In this document: positions 9,301 through 16,731 of the stretch, piece after piece | Position numbering within the stretch: position 1 is the first letter of the stretch | Layout of the letters: every line of letters begins with the position of its first letter | NCBI RefSeq assembly: GCF_000336875.1 | Contig: NZ_AOJK01000019.1 | Span: forward strand, 3,474 to 47,214 | Length of the DNA: 43,741 nucleotides | Direction: 5' to 3' | Origin: Halorubrum californiense DSM 19288 | GTDB lineage: Archaea > Halobacteriota > Halobacteria > Halobacteriales > Haloferacaceae | Notes under the pieces: model-generated | The model's input: the letters and a program-made list of their open reading frames with translations, nothing else | The model's database searches: none | What the model was told of the DNA's origin: nothing | Made by a program: the position numbers and the translations under genes

Positions 9301-9532
9301 CGCCCTGCTTCTCGGCCTCGAAGACGGCCTCCGCGAGCGCGACGTTGCGCGCGACGCGGCCGAACAGCTCCTCCTGGTCTTCGATCGGTTCGCCGTCCGC
9401 GTTCTTCCGGAGGTAGCGCGCGGGCAGGATGTTCTGGTAGGCGTTGCCCGTGAGCCGCTCCTCCATGGTGTCGCCCGTGGTTCGTTTGATCGGCAGTTCG
9501 ACTCCGTCGGCGGAGACGCCGTCGCTGCTCAT
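6374..9532 (-). CDS. nrdJ: B12-dependent ribonucleotide reductase (class II)
   Basis: The 1052-residue enzyme reduces ribonucleotides to deoxyribonucleotides using an adenosylcobalamin-generated thiyl radical. It shows NSPTLMNAG with Cys177 (QLSACFVDSP), GGGMGYAFWKLRP, Cys434 in NPCGEQPL (radical-site loop), and the phosphate-binding APTGTTSMIGNTTGG. A TSCPD-type domain (VTINEDDQGLPFELFANIGHSGG) follows, then an acidic low-complexity linker. The C-terminal zinc ribbon starts CPECGG and has CKTCESCGWSEC. No intein is present, but codons around Cys434 (8216-8290) are strongly AT-ending, unlike the rest of the gene. The ATG at 9532 gives a conserved-looking N-terminus; a start at residue 23 is possible. 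It is preceded by a long non-coding leader region with a minus-strand terminator. Confidence 0.95.
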   Translation of the reverse strand: MSSDGVSADGVELPIKRTTGDTMEERLTGNAYQNILPARYLRKNADGEPIEDQEELFGRVARNVALAEAVFEAEKQGVEVTVTPDQLKPDHPRRDELAEEVFGAGTTAADDAETTLTAHNVNKFAYETVVPELPDEVRGHVEATAERFRNGMESLSFMPNSPTLMNAGDELQQLSACFVDSPGDDITDIHQTAKEAAEVFQSGGGMGYAFWKLRPYGDAVGSTGGIASGPITFMRTFDQMCETIAQGGARRGAQMGVMRISHPDVIQFIHAKNKDVSLAHSLRLNDPDDFTHNSFADALEEARELIDEDGKVPEHLRNAVEGHLSNFNISVGVTDDFMEALANDEEFTFTNPRTEEPHVATPETKELYDMFGLGEHVEVGEVLSVPAAEIWDHMIQGAHENGEPGVIYLERVNKEHSFDIEENPSHRILATNPCGEQPLEEYEACNLGHINLSTLADHDAPDWRVWSDEHADEYGSEAAAVEAFLDQAIDYEAFEERIAYGTRFLENVVTMSDFPVPEIEEKVRDMRKIGLGIMGLAQLYVQLGVRYGSESGNEIARQLMTHINHESKLASHELAEERGTFSDWEDSKYADPTEYRDWFEHYTGLDADEWEDGFPIRNHNTTTIAPTGTTSMIGNTTGGCEPIYNVAYYKNVSDDVQGDEMLVEFDDYFLRTLEANDVDVEAVKREAQEQMAANEFDGVEGLDTVPDAIGELFVVTGDLSAKDHAGVQVACQKGVDSAISKTVNAPNDSTLGDAKEVFEYIYENGGKGVTYYRDGTRSKQVLTTRAQNTEFADESEAAETIVEQINEVFGGVEAFLDNEDVRAAIDAEVSDLLEATEQPRIDYSERSPRPDSLNGVTQRVETGYGKLYVTINEDDQGLPFELFANIGHSGGYTNSFTEALAKVISTALRSGVDPEEIVDELQGTRSPKVAWDKGEQIQSIPDAIGTALRRYLDDDVDKGIPQQQSLDDVEESASGASRPSQTDGGTVDAGGATDAPSPGGSEPTAADDAAADDSTQELIAAGESPECPECGGMNLYYSEGCKTCESCGWSEC

Positions 9533-9763
9533 TCGGCGGCCACCCCGCTGGCTTGGCGTGAAATCTGGGTCATTTGTAGTGTTGGTGTACTGGCGAGGCG
9601 GGCTCTTGTAGGTTCGGATGTTCGGACCCGCCCGGCATCTACATATCCGATTCGGTATGTAACGTCGATCCGGGGCGTCTGACGCTGAATCCGGTACGTC
9701 GGTACGGCAGGGACTCCGGACACATAAGCGTAGGTAGACCGGAGTGAAACTGATCGACGCATC

Positions 9764-9788
9764 AAAAAACCGCTCGGAGAGAGCGGTT
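9764..9788 (-). terminator. Intrinsic-type hairpin and T-run on the minus strand
   Basis: AACCGCTC (9768-9775) pairs perfectly with GAGCGGTT (9781-9788) around a 5-nt loop. Reading leftward on the minus strand the stem runs into six Ts (complement of 9764-9769). The signal only makes sense for minus-strand transcription, yet no gene lies immediately upstream on that strand. It therefore ends either a short RNA or a premature nrdJ leader. Confidence 0.55.
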
Positions 9789-9916
9789 CCCCACCGGAAC
9801 AGAAGGGGGGTCGCTCACCGGAGTCTCCGGCGTCGAGGCGGCGCGACGCCGTCGTGACGGCCGTCACCCGGCGGCTCTCCGATCGGGCTCGCCGCGGCCG
9901 TTCCCCACGACCTATC

Positions 9917-9930
9917 AGAATAAATAACTG
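9917..9930. promoter_or_regulatory. AT-rich box, possible bidirectional promoter
   Basis: AGAATAAATAACTG lies about 32 bp before the ATG at 9955 on the plus strand. In the other direction its complement TTATTTATT could start a minus-strand RNA of roughly 130 nt ending at the hairpin at 9764-9788. Confidence 0.4.
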
Positions 9931-9954
9931 AAGGTCCGCTCGTCCCACAAGCTT

Positions 9955-10191
9955 ATGCCCGGCGTCGCCGTGAGCCCGGACATGACCGCAACGTCGCTCG
10001 CGGGGCTCGTCGCGCCGGCACAGGCCGCGCTGCTCGGCAGTCAGGTCGGACAGCTGCTGGTCGCGCTCGTCGCCGTCGCGCTGATAATCGTCGTCGGGAA
10101 GTTCGTGTTGAAGCTCGCGTGGCGGCTCGTCACGATCGGTATCGTCGTCGTCGCGGCGTTCTACCTGCTGTCGACGCTGGGACTGGTATAA
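9955..10191 (+). CDS. Small membrane protein of unknown function
   Basis: The 78-residue protein has two predicted membrane segments. QLLVALVAVALIIVVGKFVLKLAW is near 32-56, and LVTIGIVVVAAFYLLSTLGLV is at the end, with one Lys and one Lys/Trp/Arg cluster between them. I do not recognise the family. The ATG at 9955 fits the AT-rich box about 32 bp upstream. A start at the Met at residue 10 is also possible. It converges on the cdc48 gene. Confidence 0.6.
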   Translation: MPGVAVSPDMTATSLAGLVAPAQAALLGSQVGQLLVALVAVALIIVVGKFVLKLAWRLVTIGIVVVAAFYLLSTLGLV

Positions 10192-10234
10192 AAACCGCCG
10201 CGGACCGACCGCCAGCTCGTCGAACGCGCCAGAC

Positions 10235-12502
10235 TTACTGGAACGCGGCGCCCGGCTCGGCCTCGGTGCGGTCGACGTCCGACCGCTTGAACTGCTTCTC
10301 TATCTCCTCGTAGCGCTCGCGGGTCTCGGGCGTCACGCTCGGGTTCACCTCGCTCAGCGCGTCCTCGAAGTGCTGCATCGTCACGCGGACGTTGCCGACG
10401 GACTCGCCGACCTCCTCGCGCGTGACGCTGCCGATGAACTCCCGGGAGGCGTTCATCGACGCCTCGCGGGCGACCGCCTCGATGTCGGCGCCCACGTACC
10501 CCTCTGTCTTCCGAGCGAGGGCGTCGAGGTCGACGTCGTCGGCCAGCGGCTTGTTTCGCGTGTGGACCTCGAAGATCCGGCGGCGCGCCGTCTCGTCGGG
10601 GACGGGCACGTGAACGTGGCGGTCCAAGCGACCGGGGCGGAGCAGCGCCGAGTCGATGAGGTCGGGGCGGTTCGTCGTCGCGATTACGACCACGTCCTCC
10701 AGCGATTCGAGGCCGTCGAGCTCCGTCAGCAGCTGGGAGACGACGCGCTCGCCGACGCCCGAGTCGCCGGAGTTCTTCCCGCGCTCGGTCGCGATCGAGT
10801 CGATCTCGTCGAAGAACACGATCGTCGGCGCGTTCTCGCGGGCCTTGCTGAACACCTCGCGGACGCCCTTCTCGGACTCGCCCACGTACTTGTTCAGCAG
10901 CTCGGGCCCCTTGATCGAGATGAAGTTCGACTCGCTCTCGTTGGCGACGGCCTTCGCGAGCAGGGTCTTCCCCGTGCCCGGCGGGCCGTACATCAGGACG
11001 CCCTTCGCGGCCTGCATGTCCAGCTCCTCGAACACCTCGGGGTATTCGAGGGGCCACTGAATCGTCTCGCGGAGCCGCTCTTTGGTGTTTTCGAGCCCGC
11101 CCACGTCGTCCCAGGTGACGTCGGGGACCTCCACGAACACCTCGCGGAGCGCGGAGGGTTCGATCCCCTTGATCGCCTCCTTGAAGTCCGCCTCGGTCAC
11201 CTGGATGCTGTTCAGCACGTCGGCGTCGATCTCGTCCGATTCGAGGTCGATCTCCGGGCGGATGCGCCGCAGCGCGTGCATCGCGGACTCCTTCGCGAGC
11301 GACTCCAAGTCGGCCCCGACGAAGCCGTGCGTGTTCTCGGCGTACTCGTCGAGGTCGATCCCGTCGGTCAGCGGCATGTTCCGCGTGTGGACCTGGAGGA
11401 TCTCCTTGCGGCCGTCGCGGTCGGGGACGCCGACCTCGATCTCGCGGTCGAAGCGGCCGCCCCGTCGGAGCGCCTGGTCGATGGCGTCGACGCGGTTCGT
11501 CGCCCCGATGACGACGACCTCGCCGCGCTCCTCCAGCCCGTCCATCAGCGAGAGCAGCTGGGCCACGACGCGGCGCTCAACGTCGCCGCCGGCCTCCTCG
11601 CGCTTGGGCGCGATGGAGTCCAGCTCGTCCATGAAGATGATCGACGGCGACTCCTCGGACGCCTCCTCGAACACCTCGCGGAGCTGCTCTTCGGACTCGC
11701 CGTAGTACTTCGACATGATCTCCGGGCCGGAGATGGTGTGGAAGTTGGCGTCGATCTCGTTGGCGACCGCCTTCGCGATCAGCGTCTTCCCCGTGCCCGG
11801 CGGGCCGTGGAGCAGGACGCCCTTCGGCGGGTCGATGCCGAGGCGCTTGAACAGCTCCGGGTGCCGCATCGGGAGCTCGATCATCTCACGGACCTGTTCG
11901 AGCTCGTCGTCGAGCCCGCCGATGTCCTCGTAGGTGACGTCGGGCCCCTCGCCGGTGCCGCCTGCGGCCTCGCCGCGGTCGGCGATCTCCTCCGCAGAGA
12001 TCTCGGAGATACTGATCTCCGTCTCGTCGGTGATGACGACCGTGCCGCCGGGGCTGGTCTCGGCGATTTTCATCGGCACCGCCTGCGACTGGCCGCCCAT
12101 CAGCCCGAAGCCGAGGGAGGTCCGGATCGTCTGTCCCTCCGTGACGGGCTGCCCGGAGAGCTTGTCGCGGATGAACGGGGCGATCTGTCCCCGCACCCGA
12201 AGCTGGCTCGGGAAGGCGATCGTCACCGCGTCCGCCCGCGAGACGTCGACGTCCTCGACGGTCACGCGGTCGTCGATCCCCACGTCGGCCTCCTGCCGGA
12301 GGCGGCCGTCGATGCGGATCACGCCGGTGCCGTCGTCCTCGGGGTAGCCGGGCCAGACGCGGGCGATCGCCGCCCCGTCGGCGCTCTCGACGCGGACGAT
12401 GTCCCCGCCGGAGAGCCCGAGCTCGTCGGCCGCGACGCGGTCGATCGCCGCGAGGCGACGGCCGGCGTCCTTCTGTTTCAGCGGCTTGACGGTGAGCTTC
12501 AT
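10235..12502 (-). CDS. cdc48: Cdc48/p97-type AAA ATPase
   Basis: The 755-residue double-AAA unfoldase has a Cdc48 N-domain (about 1-85) and second N-subdomain (100-170). D1 has GPPGTGKT at 233-240 and the Walker B segment [15 protein letters not shown] (288-302). D2 has GPPGTGKT at 506-513 followed by [13 protein letters not shown]. Both rings keep the lysine and acidic residues needed for ATP hydrolysis. Cdc48 hexamers extract and unfold proteins, probably feeding the proteasome. The ATG at 12502 begins the N-domain [16 protein letters not shown]; an open frame extends 60 codons further upstream but is Arg-rich out-of-frame sequence of the neighbour. The start overlaps the upstream gene's TGA as ATGA, so translation is probably coupled. 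Confidence 0.95.
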   Translation of the reverse strand: MKLTVKPLKQKDAGRRLAAIDRVAADELGLSGGDIVRVESADGAAIARVWPGYPEDDGTGVIRIDGRLRQEADVGIDDRVTVEDVDVSRADAVTIAFPSQLRVRGQIAPFIRDKLSGQPVTEGQTIRTSLGFGLMGGQSQAVPMKIAETSPGGTVVITDETEISISEISAEEIADRGEAAGGTGEGPDVTYEDIGGLDDELEQVREMIELPMRHPELFKRLGIDPPKGVLLHGPPGTGKTLIAKAVANEIDANFHTISGPEIMSKYYGESEEQLREVFEEASEESPSIIFMDELDSIAPKREEAGGDVERRVVAQLLSLMDGLEERGEVVVIGATNRVDAIDQALRRGGRFDREIEVGVPDRDGRKEILQVHTRNMPLTDGIDLDEYAENTHGFVGADLESLAKESAMHALRRIRPEIDLESDEIDADVLNSIQVTEADFKEAIKGIEPSALREVFVEVPDVTWDDVGGLENTKERLRETIQWPLEYPEVFEELDMQAAKGVLMYGPPGTGKTLLAKAVANESESNFISIKGPELLNKYVGESEKGVREVFSKARENAPTIVFFDEIDSIATERGKNSGDSGVGERVVSQLLTELDGLESLEDVVVIATTNRPDLIDSALLRPGRLDRHVHVPVPDETARRRIFEVHTRNKPLADDVDLDALARKTEGYVGADIEAVAREASMNASREFIGSVTREEVGESVGNVRVTMQHFEDALSEVNPSVTPETRERYEEIEKQFKRSDVDRTEAEPGAAFQ

Positions 12503-12750
12503 CGCCCGCCCTCCACGGTGAGAATCCCGTTGTTCACGGTCGCGTCGGCGGCCGTCCCGGGCAGCTCGAACTCCGATTCGACCGGCCCGTCCGGTCCCTC
12601 CACGACGACGATCGCCGTCCCGCCGACGGTGTCGACGGTGACCGTCTCGTCGTCGACGCCGAGGTCGGCGGCGACGGTCCACCCGTCGTCGTACTCGTAC
12701 CGACGCAGCAGCGCGCCGTCGCCGGTCGATCGGGTCTGTATGTGATTCAT
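12499..12750 (-). CDS. Mini Hsp20-like protein coupled to cdc48
   Basis: The 83-residue protein looks like a cut-down alpha-crystallin fold. [30 protein letters not shown] resembles the first strands, and [25 protein letters not shown] resembles the Hsp20 signature strand, but the usual flanking arms are missing. It may belong to an uncharacterised haloarchaeal family (DUF7127 by memory). Its TGA overlaps the cdc48 ATG, and a TTTATATA box lies about 28 bp before the ATG, so the two genes form a leaderless bicistron. A role as adaptor or client-holding partner of Cdc48 is inference. Confidence 0.7.
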   Translation of the reverse strand: MNHIQTRSTGDGALLRRYEYDDGWTVAADLGVDDETVTVDTVGGTAIVVVEGPDGPVESEFELPGTAADATVNNGILTVEGGR

Positions 12751-12751
12751 C

Positions 12752-12766
12752 CTAACTACGAGTTAG
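12752..12766. promoter_or_regulatory. Palindromic operator-like site
   Basis: CTAACT-ACG-AGTTAG is a perfect 6-bp inverted repeat with a 3-nt spacer. It lies between the TATA box and the start codon of the mini-Hsp20/cdc48 operon, covering the expected transcription start. That is the position of a repressor site. Confidence 0.5.
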
Positions 12767-12774
12767 TCGCGAGA

Positions 12775-12783
12775 GTATATAAA
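12775..12783 (-). promoter_or_regulatory. TATA box of the mini-Hsp20/cdc48 operon
   Basis: On the minus strand ATTTATATA is centred about 28 bp before the ATG at 12750. It is one of the clearest TATA boxes in the window. Confidence 0.7.
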
Positions 12784-12961
12784 TGCGTCGCTCAAAATCG
12801 CAGGACGTGAGTAATATCGATTCGTAACGGTAGTGTAGCGGTTCGGGGCTATCCGCCCCTTATCGATCGCCGCCGAGTCGGCGGATCGGCCGGTCCGAGC
12901 GCCCGGTCCGGGCGGCCGCTCCCTCCGGCGTTTATACCGCTCGACGACGAACGACCGAGGC

Positions 12962-13732
12962 ATGGAACGGGTCACCCACGACGGCCGGGAGACGGCGTAC
13001 CGGCGCTTCGACCGCGGCGGCGACGGGCCGACGGTCTGTTTCGTTCACGGCAGCGGCGGGACGAAGGACGTCTGGAAGTCGCAGGCGCGGATCGCGGACC
13101 GGTTTCCGGGCGTCGCGGTCGACCTCTCCGGGCACGGCGACAGCGACGACGTTGCGACGCCCGCTGGCGCCGAGACTCTCGACGCGTACGCGGACGATGT
13201 GATCGCCGTCGCGGAGCGGACGGACGCGACCGTGCTCTGCGGCAACTCGCTCGGCGGCGCGGTCGCGCTATGGGTCGCCCTGGAGCGCGATCTCGCGCTC
13301 GACAGCCTCGTCCTCGCGGGCACGGGCGCGAAGCTCTCCGTGGCCGAGCCCCTCCGCGACGCGCTCGCCGAGGACTTCGACCGGGCCGTCTCGGTGCTCC
13401 ACGAGCCGGACCGACTCTTCCACGACGCGCCCGCCGAGTACGTCGAACTGTCGGAGGCGTCGATGTGCGCGTGCGGGCGAGAGGTCACCGAACGCGACTT
13501 CCTGACGTGCCACCGCTTCGACGTTCGGGACCGACTCGACGCGGTCGACGTGCCGGCGCTCGCGCTCGTCGGCGCACACGACGGGCTCACTCCTCCGGCG
13601 TACCACGAGTATCTCGCCGAGGAGATTCCGGACGGGGAGTGGTCCGAGGTCCCGGACGCCGCCCACCTCGCGATGCTCGAAGTGCCGGCCGTTTTCAACG
13701 AGGCGCTCTCGGCGTACCTCGACCGGTTGTAG
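12962..13732 (+). CDS. Alpha/beta hydrolase
   Basis: The 256-residue hydrolase has the oxyanion-hole segment VHGSGG (about 28-33), the nucleophile elbow GNSLGG with Ser96, the acid Asp207 in GAHDGLTPP, and His235 in DAAHLAML. The triad is complete and the length is usual for a single-domain enzyme of this fold. The substrate cannot be predicted. A GTTTATACC box is centred about 28 bp before the ATG. After the stop, GCCGCCGC-TC-GCGGCGGC (13733-13750) forms a strong hairpin without a T-run. Confidence 0.85.
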   Translation: MERVTHDGRETAYRRFDRGGDGPTVCFVHGSGGTKDVWKSQARIADRFPGVAVDLSGHGDSDDVATPAGAETLDAYADDVIAVAERTDATVLCGNSLGGAVALWVALERDLALDSLVLAGTGAKLSVAEPLRDALAEDFDRAVSVLHEPDRLFHDAPAEYVELSEASMCACGREVTERDFLTCHRFDVRDRLDAVDVPALALVGAHDGLTPPAYHEYLAEEIPDGEWSEVPDAAHLAMLEVPAVFNEALSAYLDRL

Positions 13733-13833
13733 GCCGCCGCTCGCGGCGGCGGTCGTGGCGACCGCGAGAGACCGCGCGCACCGCGACGCCCGCGCATGTA
13801 CGCTTTTAGGTCGCTCGCGCGTCGCGGGGGCAC

Positions 13834-14571
13834 ATGGTTGACAGCGACGAACGGGACGCGGACACGGGTCGGGCGAGCGCTCCCGACGGACCGGGCGCTC
13901 CGAGCGGCGCGGACGGGCCGTCAGCGGCGGGGGACCGGACCGATCCCGCGCACGGACCCGCCGAGCCGGACCTCAACGACCTGCTCGCGACGCTCGACGC
14001 CCTGAGCGACACGGTCGACGAGGGACACGAGCGGGAGAAGGTCAGACAGACCATCTCGCTCGTCGAGCGGATGCCCGGGACGGGCGCGCTCGCCGAGCGG
14101 ATCACCAAGTACACCTCCCGGGACCTGGCCGAGTCGTTCGTGGGGGCGGTGCTGTTCGCGCTCCCGCTGCTCGTCGAGGGCGGCGTCTTCGAGATCGCGG
14201 CCTGGTTCGCGGCCGTCACCGTCGCCGGCGTCCCGGTCCTCCTGATCGGCCACGTGGGGTTCATCTTCCTCGCGACCGCGGGGCTCCTCTACTTCGCCGA
14301 CTTCCGGCAGATCACGATCAGACACCCGATCTTCGGCCTCATCCCCCGTCGGTACGCGGGCGTCCTGCTCGTCTCGCTGGCGACTTCGTCGGCGATGCTG
14401 CTCTTCTGGGGCCGGCTCCACGAGGGGGACCCGACCGCGATCGAACGGGCCGGCCGCATCGCGGTCGTCTGGGCCGCGGCCGCGTTCGGGGCCGGACTCG
14501 GGGACATCCTTCCCGGAGAGTCGCAGGGCGAGGACCTCGGGAAGTTCGACCTCGACATCGGCGACGACTGA
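13834..14571 (+). CDS. Integral membrane protein, DUF2391-like
   Basis: The 245-residue protein starts with about 45 acidic, low-complexity residues and a short helical segment (LLATLDALSDTVDEGHEREKVRQTISLVERM). About five hydrophobic segments follow, including SFVGAVLFALPLLVEGGVF and YAGVLLVSLATSSAMLLFW. The C-terminus is acidic. The membrane core resembles the DUF2391/TIGR02587 family, a call made from memory. No catalytic motif is visible. A CTTTTAG box lies about 28 bp before the ATG at 13834. Confidence 0.65.
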   Translation: MVDSDERDADTGRASAPDGPGAPSGADGPSAAGDRTDPAHGPAEPDLNDLLATLDALSDTVDEGHEREKVRQTISLVERMPGTGALAERITKYTSRDLAESFVGAVLFALPLLVEGGVFEIAAWFAAVTVAGVPVLLIGHVGFIFLATAGLLYFADFRQITIRHPIFGLIPRRYAGVLLVSLATSSAMLLFWGRLHEGDPTAIERAGRIAVVWAAAAFGAGLGDILPGESQGEDLGKFDLDIGDD

Positions 14572-14670
14572 GCCGAGGCCGGCGACCCCGCCCGCACGAC
14601 CGACATCGGACCTCGGAGTCGGACCCCGTTTTTCCACAGGTTTTTCGCCACGGCGGCCCTATCTGTCGAT

Positions 14671-15045
14671 ATGTCAGCGCTACGTGACGCGCTCCGGGAC
14701 CTCCCGGACGCGGTGTTTGCGGACTTACTTGAGTCGGACGACGGGTACGTCCTCGTCGTCGACCTCCCGGGCGCGACCGCCGAGACCACCGAGGTGCTCG
14801 TCGAGGACGGGCGCATCGACATCGAGGGACGCCGCGACAAGGCCGTCCCCGAGGGATTCGAGTACGTCCGCGAGGACCGCCCGCTGTTCCTCGACGCGGA
14901 GCTGCCCCTCCCGAGCGACGCCGACGGTGCGGGCGCGGACGCCGAAATCGACCGCGGCGTCCTCGAAATCTCGCTCCCAAAGCGGGAACGCGACGTCTCC
15001 AAGAGCATCCCCGTCGACGGCGCGGACGACGAGGGCGACGCCTGA
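14671..15045 (+). CDS. Hsp20/alpha-crystallin family protein
   Basis: The 124-residue protein contains an alpha-crystallin-like domain (about 22-105). LVVDLPGATAETTEVLVEDGRIDIEGRR and DAEIDRGVLEISLPKRER match the family's strands, with an acidic tail. The N-terminal arm is short. The UbiB-family gene starts 3 bp after its stop, so the two are almost certainly one transcript. No convincing TATA box is visible; a T-rich stretch precedes the start. Confidence 0.8.
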   Translation: MSALRDALRDLPDAVFADLLESDDGYVLVVDLPGATAETTEVLVEDGRIDIEGRRDKAVPEGFEYVREDRPLFLDAELPLPSDADGAGADAEIDRGVLEISLPKRERDVSKSIPVDGADDEGDA

Positions 15046-15048
15046 CGG

Positions 15049-16722
15049 GTGGTCACGCTGGTCAACCTTCGCGCCTACTGGCGGTTCGTCGTCGTCCTGC
15101 GGCAGTTCTCGCCGCTCATCGTCGCCTACTGGCGTGACAGCCGACGCTACTTCCTGTTCGGCGGGAGCCGCGAGGTCGACGCCGAGACGCAGCGCGAGCG
15201 CGCCGCGGTGCTGCTCGACATCCTGCTTACCCTCGGCCCGACGTTCATCAAGCTCGGGCAGATCCTCTCGACGCGGCCGGACATCCTCCCGCCGGCGTAC
15301 ATCGAGGTGCTGGAGGGGCTCCAGGACGACGTGCCGCCCGCGCCCTGGGAGGAGTCGAAGGTCGTCCTCGAAGACGAGTTCGGGCCGGTCGACGAGACGT
15401 TCGACGACTTCGACCGCGATCCGATAAGCGGCGCCAGCCTCGGGCAGGTGTACACCGCGGAGTACGAGGGGAACCCGGTCGCGGTGAAGGTTCGCCGCCC
15501 GGGGATCGAGTCGCTCGTCGAGGCCGACCTCCGGACGATCCGCTGGTCGATCCCGCTCGTCAAGCGGTTCACCGGCGCCGGTCGGGCGTTCTCGCTGGAG
15601 AACCTCGCCGACGAGTTCGCGAAGACGATCCGCGAGGAGATGGACTACGAGCGCGAGCGGACGATGCTCGAAGAGATCCGCGGCAACTTCGCGGACAACG
15701 ACCGGATCCGGATTCCGGAGACGTACGAGCCGGTCTCCGGGCCTCGAGTACTCACGATGGAGTACGTCCCGGGGACCAAGATCAGCGACATCGACGCGCT
15801 CGACGAGGCGGGCCACGACCGGACGGCGATCGCGGAGACGCTCCAGGAGGTGTACCTCCAGATGATCATCGAGGACGGCGTGTTCCACGCCGACCCCCAC
15901 CCGGGGAACCTCGCGGTCGCGGACGACGGCACCGTGATCTTCTACGACTTCGGGATGGCGGGCCGGGTCGACCCGTTCGTCCAAGAGAAGATCGTCGAGT
16001 TCTACGTCGCGGTCGCGCGGCAGGACATCGACGCCATCCTCGACACGCTGATCTCGATGGGGACGCTCTCGCCGGAGGCCGACCGCGAGGTGATGGGGAA
16101 CGTGATGGAGCTCGCCATCGCCGACGCCAGCGGCGAGGACATCGAGCAGTACCAGGTGAATCAGATCATCGAGCAGGTGGAGTCGACCATCTACGAGTTC
16201 CCGCTGCGACTCCCGCCGGACCTCGCCTTGGTCCTCCGGGTCGCCACCGTCGTCGAGGGGGTCTGCGTCACCCTCGACCCCGAGTTCGACTTCATCTCGA
16301 CGGCGACCGACTACCTCCGCGAGGAGGGGTACTACGAGCAGACCGCCCGCGACCTCGCCGAGGACGCCGGCCGGCAGGTGCAACAGACCACCGAGGCGCT
16401 GTTCACGGTGCCGCCGAAGGCCGACGAGTTCCTCGACCGCGCCAACCGCGACGACCTGACGGTCAACGTCGTGCTGGAAGACGATACGAAGGTGCTGGAG
16501 AAGCTCGCGATGCGGATCGCCTACTCCGTGCTGCTCGCGGTCGGCGTCCTCTCGGCGACGATCCTCTACTCGTTCACGCAGGAGTGGCGGCTCGCGGCGG
16601 TCGTTCTCGCGCTGGCATCGCCGCTCGCGATCGCCTTGTACCGGTCGTTCCGGAAGAAGCGCGGGCTCCGAACCACGCCCCAGTTCACCAGACAGGGGAT
16701 GAAGAACCGGCGCGACGACTGA
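15049..16722 (+). CDS. UbiB/ABC1 (AarF) family kinase-like protein
   Basis: The 557-residue protein begins with GTG 3 bp after the Hsp20 gene. It has the family-specific KxGQ motif (FIKLGQILSTRPDILP, about 66-80) and the Ala-rich loop ISGASLGQVYTA. It also has VAVKVRRPG, the catalytic-loop-like HADPHPGN, and YDFGMAG in place of the DFG motif. Two C-terminal membrane helices (about 483-528) would anchor it. Relatives act in quinone biosynthesis or lipid homeostasis as atypical kinases or ATPases. Haloarchaea use menaquinone, so a membrane-lipid or quinone role is plausible. Confidence 0.92.
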   Translation: MVTLVNLRAYWRFVVVLRQFSPLIVAYWRDSRRYFLFGGSREVDAETQRERAAVLLDILLTLGPTFIKLGQILSTRPDILPPAYIEVLEGLQDDVPPAPWEESKVVLEDEFGPVDETFDDFDRDPISGASLGQVYTAEYEGNPVAVKVRRPGIESLVEADLRTIRWSIPLVKRFTGAGRAFSLENLADEFAKTIREEMDYERERTMLEEIRGNFADNDRIRIPETYEPVSGPRVLTMEYVPGTKISDIDALDEAGHDRTAIAETLQEVYLQMIIEDGVFHADPHPGNLAVADDGTVIFYDFGMAGRVDPFVQEKIVEFYVAVARQDIDAILDTLISMGTLSPEADREVMGNVMELAIADASGEDIEQYQVNQIIEQVESTIYEFPLRLPPDLALVLRVATVVEGVCVTLDPEFDFISTATDYLREEGYYEQTARDLAEDAGRQVQQTTEALFTVPPKADEFLDRANRDDLTVNVVLEDDTKVLEKLAMRIAYSVLLAVGVLSATILYSFTQEWRLAAVVLALASPLAIALYRSFRKKRGLRTTPQFTRQGMKNRRDD

Positions 16723-16731
16723 TCTGCGGCG

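Larger units (their letters stand above)
9533..9954. other. Non-coding spacer upstream of nrdJ
   Basis: These 422 bases hold no convincing gene. The minus-strand open frame across them has no homology I recognise and poor composition. They contain AT-rich promoter-like stretches on the minus strand near 9650-9670 and 9720-9730. There is an 8-bp hairpin with a T-run at 9764-9788, a small perfect hairpin CCGGAG/CTCCGG near 9818-9830, and a shared AT-rich box AATAAATAA near 9919-9927. Confidence 0.5.

Noticed and set aside
6647..9682. Long plus-strand open frames across nrdJ, and similar long antisense frames over cdc48, lysS, icd and the HTTM gene
   Set aside because: They are mirror frames of strongly supported genes, caused by the high-GC codon pattern that suppresses stop codons; they have no motifs and Arg/Val/Asp-rich composition.
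9529..9948. 139-residue minus-strand ORF upstream of nrdJ
   Set aside because: It runs through a terminator hairpin and promoter-like stretches, overlaps the nrdJ start, and resembles no protein I know.
9533..9954. Cobalamin riboswitch upstream of the B12-dependent reductase
   Set aside because: I looked for the conserved B12-box and the multi-stem junction and did not see them; only a simple hairpin with a T-run is supported.
12502..12682. Upstream extension of cdc48 by 60 codons
   Set aside because: The added residues are Arg-rich low-complexity sequence from an alternative frame of the mini-Hsp20 gene; the N-domain begins at MKLTVKPL.
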